Below, one piece after another: positions 7,100 to 13,031 of a stretch of DNA of 15,694 nt; positions within the stretch are counted from its first letter, which is position 1, and every line of letters starts with the position of its first letter. Below the pieces are notes generated by a model. The model made no database searches, was not told the DNA's origin, and saw only the letters and a program-made list of their open reading frames with translations. Both the position numbers and the translations under genes were made by a program. This DNA comes from Candidatus Omnitrophota bacterium (GTDB lineage: Bacteria; Omnitrophota; Gorgyraeia; Gygaellales; Profunditerraquicolaceae): the NCBI GenBank assembly GCA_028710845.1, contig JAQTTI010000002.1, positions 14,325 to 30,018 on the forward strand. The letters run 5' to 3'.

Positions 7100-8032
7100 A
7101 TGCGCAAAAATAAAATCCTGATTACCGGAGGCGCCGGTTTCATCGGTTCGCATTTATGTCAAAGGCTGCTTAATGAAAATTATTTTGTTATTTGCCTGGA
7201 TAATTTTATAACCGGAAACCTGGCCAATATAAAGCCATTCCTAAAGAACAAAAATTTCCGTTTAGAGATTAAAAATGTTTCGAACTATATAGATGTGCCG
7301 GGAAAATTAGATTATATCCTGCATTGCGCTTCTTTAGCCTCGCCTACTGACTACCTTGATTTTCCCATTCAAACCTTAAAAGTGGGCTCTTTAGGTACTC
7401 ACAATGCTTTAGGCCTGGCTAAAAAGAAGAAAGCTATTTTCATGCTTTTTTCTACTTCTGAAGTTTACGGCGACCCCTTAGTCCATCCGCAAAAAGAAAC
7501 TTACTGGGGCCATGTTAACCCAATAGGGGTCAGGGGCTGCTACGATGAATCTAAACGCTTTGCTGAAGCCCTTACAATGGCCTATCATCGCGTGCATAAA
7601 TTAAACACAAAAATCGTCCGCATCTTTAATACCTACGGCCCCCGAATGCGCCACAATGACGGCAGGGTGGTCCCTAATTTTATTGACCAGGCTTTAAAAA
7701 ACCAACCTTTGACAGTTTATGGAAAGGGGAATCAAACCAGGAGTTTTTGTTATATAGACGATTTAGTCGATGGGTTATTGAATTTAATGAACTCAAAAGA
7801 AAATCTACCGGTGAATTTAGGCAATCCAGATGAATTTACCATTATGGAATTGGTCGATCTTATCCTAAAGTTAACCGGATCCCGCAGCAAGAAGGTTTTT
7901 AAGAAGTTGCCCCAAGATGATCCGCAGAAGCGCCGGCCTGATATCACAAGGGCCAAAAAGATTTTAGGCTGGAAACCCGTTGTTCCTCTTGAGGAAGGAC
8001 TAAAGAGGACAATTTCCTGGTTTAAAAGCTAA
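7100..8032 (+). CDS. uxs: UDP-glucuronate decarboxylase (UDP-xylose synthase)
   Basis: Short-chain dehydrogenase/reductase that converts UDP-glucuronate to UDP-xylose and CO2 through a bound NAD cycle. Its 310 residues fit the soluble bacterial UXS type. Seen: GGAGFIG glycine motif (10-16), DNFITGN (a UXS/ArnA-like NAD loop), ASLASPTDYLDFPIQTLK, catalytic STSE (118-121) in STSEVYGDP, and Y148/K152 in GCYDESKR. The stretch from ASLASP through VNPIGVRGCYDE is diagnostic for UXS, as against dTDP-glucose dehydratases or UDP-glucose epimerases. The start codon directly follows the wbpA-like stop, with GGAGAGG just upstream, so it is probably translationally coupled. It is last in the operon. Together with ugd it gives UDP-glucose to UDP-glucuronate to UDP-xylose, so the cell probably puts xylose or uronic acid on a surface glycan. 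No glycosyltransferase is present to show which. Confidence 0.93.
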   Translation: MRKNKILITGGAGFIGSHLCQRLLNENYFVICLDNFITGNLANIKPFLKNKNFRLEIKNVSNYIDVPGKLDYILHCASLASPTDYLDFPIQTLKVGSLGTHNALGLAKKKKAIFMLFSTSEVYGDPLVHPQKETYWGHVNPIGVRGCYDESKRFAEALTMAYHRVHKLNTKIVRIFNTYGPRMRHNDGRVVPNFIDQALKNQPLTVYGKGNQTRSFCYIDDLVDGLLNLMNSKENLPVNLGNPDEFTIMELVDLILKLTGSRSKKVFKKLPQDDPQKRRPDITRAKKILGWKPVVPLEEGLKRTISWFKS

Positions 8033-8047
8033 AATACCGCTTTTATT
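8023..8047 (+). terminator. Possible weak terminator after the UXS gene
   Basis: TAAAAGC (8023-8029) can pair with GCTTTTA (8039-8045) around a 9-base loop that includes the stop codon. The 3' arm is T-rich but no further T tract follows and the stem has only two G-C pairs. Its place between two operons is right, but its strength is doubtful. Confidence 0.25.
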
Positions 8048-8063
8048 AAAAATATAGGCAGGG

Positions 8064-8091
8064 TTGACAATCTCTATCCATATGTTATACT
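8064..8091 (+). promoter_or_regulatory. Strong sigma-70 promoter of the cvpA-NIF3-dnaG-rpoD operon
   Basis: TTGACA (8064-8069, perfect -35), a 16-base spacer and TATACT (8086-8091, 5/6 match to -10) lie in the 124-base gap after the UXS gene. The expected start near 8098 would give a leader of about 65 bases. No conserved leader structure was recognised. This is the best promoter match in the window, as expected for a housekeeping replication/transcription operon. Confidence 0.75.
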
Positions 8092-8146
8092 TAAGGATAA
8101 AATAAAATACTGCCTTACTAATCTTTTTACATAAATCCTTAAAATC

Positions 8147-8153
8147 AGGAGGT
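8147..8153 (+). promoter_or_regulatory. Ribosome binding site that decides the cvpA start
   Basis: AGGAGGT is a near-perfect Shine-Dalgarno. It is only 3 bases before the ATG at 8157 but 9 bases before the in-frame ATG at 8163. The second is at a favourable distance, so 8163 is preferred and the protein is two residues shorter than the longest reading. Confidence 0.7.
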
Positions 8154-8162
8154 GGAATGATT

Positions 8163-8738
8163 ATGGAAATTATTCAGCAAACTAATTTTTTGGATATCGT
8201 TATTATAATTCTAGTAATCAGAATATGTTACATTGCTGCCAAAGGGGGGTTAGCGGTTGAAATTTTTAAACTTTTGGGGGCATTGTTTGCTACTTATATT
8301 TCAATGCATTTCTATACCGGATTGGCGGACAATATCAAAAAAGGTTTTTTCCCCAAGGGGATGCCGATTGAATTCGCCGATTTCCTGGTTTTTATAGTTT
8401 TGGCCCTTCTAGTATACCTATGTTTTGTCGCTATACGCAGCGCTTTGTATCGCTTTATAAAATTAGAGGCAGTCCCTGAGATCAATAAGTTTGGCGGAAT
8501 TGTTTTAGGCCTGCTAAGGAGCTTTTTGGCAGTCGGGCTGTTAGTTTATATTCTAAGTATTTCGACGATAGATTATTTAACTACTTCGGCCAAACATTCT
8601 TATTTAGGCAGCCGGGCATTTATGGTTGCGCCAAATACTTATGGATGGTTATGGAACAGTATTTTTTCTAAATTCTCGCCTAAAGAAAATTATAATTCTA
8701 CGGTGACCGAGGTCATAGAAAGGTTTAATCGCAAATGA
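8163..8738 (+). CDS. cvpA: CvpA-family inner-membrane protein
   Basis: Predicted polytopic inner-membrane protein of the CvpA (colicin V production) family, linked in other bacteria to envelope homeostasis; its molecular activity is not settled. It has 191 residues from the preferred start. Four hydrophobic segments are visible: ~9-26 (FLDIVIIILVIRICYIAA), ~30-51, ~71-97 (FADFLVFIVLALLVYLCF...) and ~111-135 (GGIVLGLLRSFLAVGLLVY). The glycine-rich turn AKGGLAVE between helices 1 and 2 and the GGIVLGLLRS segment are family hallmarks. The C-terminal ~45 residues are polar and probably cytoplasmic. It is first in the operon and overlaps the NIF3-like gene by ATGA. Confidence 0.8.
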   Translation: MEIIQQTNFLDIVIIILVIRICYIAAKGGLAVEIFKLLGALFATYISMHFYTGLADNIKKGFFPKGMPIEFADFLVFIVLALLVYLCFVAIRSALYRFIKLEAVPEINKFGGIVLGLLRSFLAVGLLVYILSISTIDYLTTSAKHSYLGSRAFMVAPNTYGWLWNSIFSKFSPKENYNSTVTEVIERFNRK

Positions 8739-9613
8739 AACTGATCGATTTTTATAAGAGCGTAGTCTATCACGGCCGCCAGGCTGACCCCCGGAAAAAT
8801 AAGCTTAAAATAAAAGATTATTCGGATTCATCGATTCTCTATGGAAAGCCTCTGACCGAAGTTAATAAGATCATGGTTGGAATCGATATCGAAGTCGCCG
8901 AACTATTATTGGCTGATCGTATCCGGCAGAAGGAAGGCTTGGATCTGGTGGCGGCTCATCATCCCGAAGGGAAATCTTATGTTGGTTTAGCCGAAGTGAT
9001 GCGTTTGCAGGTTGATTTGCTTACTAATATCGGGGTCAATAAAAAAACGGCTTTAAGGCTGCTTGAAGATAGGATGCAGGAGGTTAATCGCAGGATTTTA
9101 CCTCAGAATCACACCAGGCCGGTCGATGCGGCGCGCTTACTTAATATGCCGTTTATGAATATGCACACTCCGGCTGATAACCATGTTTACAGTTATCTTG
9201 ATACTGTTTTTAAACAAAAAAAACCGCGGTTGGTTAAGGATATAATCGAAATATTAAATACAATACCGGAATATCAGATAGCCTCTAAATTTAATACCGG
9301 CCCGAGGGTTATACTGGGGTCGGTGCATAAGCCGGTAGGCAAGATTTTACTGGAGATGACAGGCGGAACCGAGGGTTCAAAAGATGTTTTTGGTAAGTTG
9401 TATAAAGCGGGTATCAGGACCCTTGTTTCTATGCATTTGAGCGAAGAACATTTAAAAAAAGTCAGGGAAGCAAACCTTAACGTTGTAATTGCGGGCCACA
9501 TTTCATCGGATACTTTGGGCTTAAACCTTCTTTTGGATAATATAGAAGAATCTGCCAAGGAAGAATTTAATATTATCGGCTGTTCGGGTTTTACAAGAAT
9601 TAAAAGAAAATAA
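8735..9613 (+). CDS. NIF3-like dinuclear-metal protein
   Basis: Probable member of the NIF3 (NGG1p-interacting factor 3 / YbgI-YqfO) family, which folds around a two-metal site. Some members are reported as GTP cyclohydrolase-like, but the physiological role is uncertain. Putative metal ligands in order: H75/H76 (AAHHPEG), H144 and D148 (MHTPADNH), and H255 with D259 (GHISSD). The usual last ligand in the family is glutamate, so D259 would be a conservative change. There is no inserted PII-like domain, and at 292 residues it is slightly longer than the ~250-residue minimal form because of a longer N-terminus. It starts in an ATGA overlap with cvpA and stops directly before dnaG. In Bacillus subtilis a NIF3 gene lies a little downstream of dnaG-sigA; here it is upstream. 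Domain similarity is distant, so the family call is good but not certain. Confidence 0.75.
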   Translation: MKLIDFYKSVVYHGRQADPRKNKLKIKDYSDSSILYGKPLTEVNKIMVGIDIEVAELLLADRIRQKEGLDLVAAHHPEGKSYVGLAEVMRLQVDLLTNIGVNKKTALRLLEDRMQEVNRRILPQNHTRPVDAARLLNMPFMNMHTPADNHVYSYLDTVFKQKKPRLVKDIIEILNTIPEYQIASKFNTGPRVILGSVHKPVGKILLEMTGGTEGSKDVFGKLYKAGIRTLVSMHLSEEHLKKVREANLNVVIAGHISSDTLGLNLLLDNIEESAKEEFNIIGCSGFTRIKRK

Positions 9614-11377
9614 ATGACCGGAAGAATCCCTGAAAACATATTGGAAGAAATTTTAAGCCGGATTGATATAGTCGAAGTTATATCCGGTTATTTATCGCTA
9701 AAAAAAACCGGCCGGAATTTTAAAGCCAATTGTCCTTTTCATCATGAAAAAACCGCATCTTTCATGGTTTCGGCAGATAGGCAGATCTACCATTGTTTTG
9801 GCTGCGGTGAATCAGGCAACGCTTTTAAATTTTTGATGCGCCACGAAAGGATGGATTTTCCCGAGGCAGTAGAGATATTAGCCAAAAAATCGGGAGTCAC
9901 CCTGCCTCAAAGAGAGAATCCTGAAAGCGTAAAAGCCGAAAGTTTAAGTAATAAATTATATAAAATTAATGAATTGGCGCTAGGTTTTTTTGAAAACAAC
10001 CTTATCAGCCCCGCAGGAGCTTCAAGCCGTGATTACCTGTTAAAAAGAGGCATCAGGCAGGAAACGGTCAAAGAATTCCGCCTGGGCCTTGCACCTGGAG
10101 GCTGGGATAATTTGATTAATTTTTTAAGGAGTAAAGGCGTGCCTCTTTCTCTTGTTGAGAGTGCCGGCCTGGTTTTAATTAAGGATGGCGGCGGGTATTA
10201 CGACCGGTTCCGTAACCGGATAATTTTTCCGATCTTTGATGTGCGCAGCCGGGTAATCGGGTTCGGAGCAAGGGTGCTTGATGACTCTTTACCAAAATAC
10301 GTAAATTCGCCGGAAACGCCGGTTTATACCAAGGGTAAAAATTTATTTGGGCTTAATTTATCTAAAGATTTCATCCGCGATTCCGATTGCGTTGTCATCG
10401 TCGAGGGCTATCTCGATTTTATAATTCCTTACCAGGAAGGAGTAAAAAATATTGTCGCCTCGCAAGGTACGGCTCTGACAGTCGAGCAGATCAAATTATT
10501 AAAACGTTATACTAATAATGTAGTTATGATTTTTGACGGTGATCAGGCGGGAGAAATGGCGACCTTAAGAAGCCTGGATATCCTTATTGATGAAGGAATA
10601 AATGTAAGAGTAGCGCCGCTACCAAAGGGTATGGATCCGGATGTTTTGGTAAGAAGGTCGGGCCCAGAAGGTTTAAAAACAAAAATCGCTCAATCTTTAA
10701 GCTTTTTTGATTATAAGCTTGACCTTTTAAAAAGCCGGCACGATATAAATGATGCGCACGGGAAAAGTAAAATTGCAGCGGAAATGCTTTCTACGATTAA
10801 TAAATTCGATAACGCTATACTCAAATGCGAATATACAAAAAAACTAGCGGAAGCAATAAAAATACCCGAGCGGCACATCGTAGAGGAACTTAATAAGATC
10901 AAGCCTTTGCAAAATTCCGAAGCTGCGGGACCGGTTTTTAAGAAAAAAAGAGTGGAAATCAATCCTGCCGAAAAGCTTTTGGTTAAGTTTATGTTGGAGG
11001 AAAAAGAGCTGATCGAGAAAATCATGCAGGAACTTTCGCTTTCTGATTTTCAGGATGAGCGCACTGCGAAAGTTGTTTCGGCTATTCAGGAAATGGCTGT
11101 TCAGGGTAAAAATATCCAGCCTAATTTTCTAATGAACTATTTCAGTGAGGACGAAGCGACTCAGTTTGTTTGCGAAACAATATTTATGCCTGATTTAGAT
11201 GACCAGGATAGAGAAAAAGCGGTCAATGATTGCATTAACCGCATAAAAGTAGATAGGTTGAAATCAAAGAGGGAACATTTACACAATGAGATTAATGCCG
11301 CGCAAGTTTCAGGCGATGAACAGAAACTAAACAGTCTTATTAAAGAATTTCATAACTTAATAAAGAAAGGCGATTAG
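9614..11377 (+). CDS. dnaG: DNA primase DnaG
   Basis: Replicative primase that makes RNA primers at the fork and binds the DnaB helicase. The 587 residues match the usual size (E. coli 581). The N-terminal CHC2 zinc module has C40, H43, C61 and C64 (CPFH...CFGC). The catalytic core has RIIFPIFD and RVIGFGAR. The TOPRIM domain shows E264 in VEGYLD and D308/D310 in DGDQAG, corresponding to E. coli E265, D309 and D311. The C-terminal third (from ~430) is charged and helical as expected for the helicase-interacting domain. It starts immediately after the NIF3-like stop codon and ends one base before the rpoD start, so translation is probably coupled. Its pairing with rpoD is the core of the widespread macromolecular-synthesis operon. 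Confidence 0.97.
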   Translation: MTGRIPENILEEILSRIDIVEVISGYLSLKKTGRNFKANCPFHHEKTASFMVSADRQIYHCFGCGESGNAFKFLMRHERMDFPEAVEILAKKSGVTLPQRENPESVKAESLSNKLYKINELALGFFENNLISPAGASSRDYLLKRGIRQETVKEFRLGLAPGGWDNLINFLRSKGVPLSLVESAGLVLIKDGGGYYDRFRNRIIFPIFDVRSRVIGFGARVLDDSLPKYVNSPETPVYTKGKNLFGLNLSKDFIRDSDCVVIVEGYLDFIIPYQEGVKNIVASQGTALTVEQIKLLKRYTNNVVMIFDGDQAGEMATLRSLDILIDEGINVRVAPLPKGMDPDVLVRRSGPEGLKTKIAQSLSFFDYKLDLLKSRHDINDAHGKSKIAAEMLSTINKFDNAILKCEYTKKLAEAIKIPERHIVEELNKIKPLQNSEAAGPVFKKKRVEINPAEKLLVKFMLEEKELIEKIMQELSLSDFQDERTAKVVSAIQEMAVQGKNIQPNFLMNYFSEDEATQFVCETIFMPDLDDQDREKAVNDCINRIKVDRLKSKREHLHNEINAAQVSGDEQKLNSLIKEFHNLIKKGD

Positions 11378-11378
11378 T

Positions 11379-12935
11379 ATGAAGAGGAAAGAGCAGCAAC
11401 CCAGCAAAGATATGGAAAAGTTAATTGCCCTTGGTAAACAAAAGGGTTTTTTAACTTACGATGAAGTAAACGACCTTTTGCCTGATGACCTTTCAAGTAC
11501 GGTGGCGATAGACCACCTTTTTGAATTATTGGGTAATGAAGATATACAGGTAGTCGAAGGCGAGGAGGATGCCGGGCTTTCCGCCAATAGGGCTCAGACC
11601 GAAAAACAGAACCTGGCCCCTCAGCGGGAAGAAATGCTGGTAGACCATTTGAAAAGTGAAGAGCGTTTTATGCCTTTAGATGACCCTGTCAAAATGTACC
11701 TGAAGCAAATGGGTTCTATTTCGCTTTTAAGCCGGGAAAATGAAATCGAATTGGCTAAAAAAATCGAAGAAGCAGAAGATAAATTTAAAAGGGCCGTCCT
11801 GGTAACAAAATTTGCCAGAAATGAGGTTATGGTAGTAGCTGATAATATCCTCGAAGATAAGATTAACATGGAAGAGGTGGTAAAAGAAGATATCCGGATA
11901 AAAAAGACCAGTGTTTTGGGCAGGTTTAAGCGGATCATTATAAAAATCAAAAAAACCCGCAGCGATTCAGTTGCTATCAATTTAATATTACAGCTTAATT
12001 TTACTACTTCGGTGATCGAAGCTGCCGTGCGTAAGTTAAGCCTTTTGATGCGGGAGCTAGATTATCTTAAGCGTTCTGCTAAAAGTAATCCGCTGCGTAA
12101 ACGCCAGATTTTAAAAGAAATAGCCGAGCCGTATAAGAAGATTAAGGAACAGATAAAATTAATTAAATCCGCCCACCTTAAATTTAACCGTACCAAGAAA
12201 AAATTAGTCGAAGCAAATTTGAGGCTGGTGGTGAGTATCGCCAAGAAATATACCAATCGCGGATTATCCTTTTTGGACTTGATTCAGGAGGGGAATATCG
12301 GTTTAATGCGGGCTGTTGAAAAGTTCGAATATAAGAGAGGCTATAAGTTTTCAACCTATGCTACCTGGTGGATCCGCCAGGCGATTACGCGTTCTATTGC
12401 CGATCAGGCGCGAACCATTAGGATCCCCGTGCATATGACTGAAACTATTAACAAGATAATCCGTTTTTCGAGGGTATTTGTCCAAAAAAACGGCAGGGAA
12501 CCTACTCCTGAAGAGATAGCCCATAAAATGCGTTTTCCTCAGGGCAAGATAAAATCAATATTAAAAATCGCTCAGGAACCTATTTCTCTGCAAATGCCTA
12601 TAGGTGATGAAGGTGATACTCATTTCGGTGATTTTATCCAGGACAAAAAAGCAGTCTCACCGGCGAATGAAACTGTCCGCTCAATGTTAAAAGAAGAGAT
12701 GAATTCTGCTTTGAGCACCTTGACCGAGAGGGAGAAAAAAATCCTGGTTTTAAGGTTTGGTATCCTTGATGGTTCTGCCCGCACGCTGGAAGAAGTCGGC
12801 AATGTTTTTAAGGTTACCCGGGAAAGGGTAAGGCAGATTGAAGCCAAAGCTTTAAAAAAGCTCAGGCATCCTTCCCGTTCGCGGCGTTTACGGACTTTTA
12901 TGGATATGACTTTGGCGCACCAAAGGGAATACTAA
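11379..12935 (+). CDS. rpoD: Primary sigma factor RpoD (sigma-70)
   Basis: Housekeeping sigma factor directing RNA polymerase to -35/-10 promoters. It has 518 residues. Seen in order: region 1.1 (~8-65, MEKLIALGKQKGFLTYDEVN), region 1.2 from D101 (DDPVKMYLKQMG), a ~130-residue charged helical non-conserved region shorter than in E. coli, region 2 (~270-360: NLRLVVSIAKKY, GLSFLDLIQEGNIGLMRAVEKF, FSTYATWWIRQAITR), region 3, and region 4 from L448 (LTEREKKILVLRFG) with the -35-reading helix-turn-helix ending VTRERVRQIEAKALKKLR. Region 2.4 and 4.2 look canonical, in keeping with the canonical promoters found in this window. The ATG is preceded by AAAGG at good spacing inside the dnaG end. Last gene of its operon. 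Confidence 0.97.
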   Translation: MKRKEQQPSKDMEKLIALGKQKGFLTYDEVNDLLPDDLSSTVAIDHLFELLGNEDIQVVEGEEDAGLSANRAQTEKQNLAPQREEMLVDHLKSEERFMPLDDPVKMYLKQMGSISLLSRENEIELAKKIEEAEDKFKRAVLVTKFARNEVMVVADNILEDKINMEEVVKEDIRIKKTSVLGRFKRIIIKIKKTRSDSVAINLILQLNFTTSVIEAAVRKLSLLMRELDYLKRSAKSNPLRKRQILKEIAEPYKKIKEQIKLIKSAHLKFNRTKKKLVEANLRLVVSIAKKYTNRGLSFLDLIQEGNIGLMRAVEKFEYKRGYKFSTYATWWIRQAITRSIADQARTIRIPVHMTETINKIIRFSRVFVQKNGREPTPEEIAHKMRFPQGKIKSILKIAQEPISLQMPIGDEGDTHFGDFIQDKKAVSPANETVRSMLKEEMNSALSTLTEREKKILVLRFGILDGSARTLEEVGNVFKVTRERVRQIEAKALKKLRHPSRSRRLRTFMDMTLAHQREY

Positions 12936-12953
12936 AATTATGGGCTTAGAAGT

Positions 12954-12981
12954 TTGCAATTTACTATTCTAAAAATAAAAT
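12954..12981 (+). promoter_or_regulatory. Weak candidate promoter for the PAS-GGDEF gene
   Basis: TTGCAA (12954-12959, 4/6), a 16-base spacer and TAAAAT (12976-12981, 5/6) lie just after rpoD. A start near 12988 would fall inside the left arm of the terminator hairpin, so a transcript from here would lack the outer stem and escape termination. The sequence is A/T-rich, so chance matches are common. Confidence 0.25.
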
Positions 12982-12982
12982 G

Positions 12983-13018
12983 AAAAGGTATCCGCATGGC
13001 ACGAGCGGCTGCCTTTTT
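12983..13018 (+). terminator. Rho-independent terminator after rpoD
   Basis: AAAAGGTATCCGC (12983-12995) pairs with GCGGCTGCCTTTT (13005-13017) with one T/C mismatch and one G-T wobble around a 9-base loop. A T-rich run (TTTTTCTATTTTT, 13014-13026) follows. The A-run, stem and T-tract layout is that of a good intrinsic terminator. The next gene's ATG is only 14 bases after the second half of the stem. Confidence 0.8.
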
Positions 13019-13031
13019 CTATTTTTAAGCT

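Noticed and set aside
8033..8156. Riboswitch or other structured leader before cvpA
   Set aside because: Only a strong promoter and ribosome site were found; no long complementary arms or known leader motif were seen in the ~65-base leader.
12983..13026. tRNA or small RNA after rpoD
   Set aside because: tRNA genes can follow rpoD, so this gap was checked, but there is no cloverleaf, T-loop GTTCGA-type sequence or CCA-type end. A single stem with a T tract explains it.
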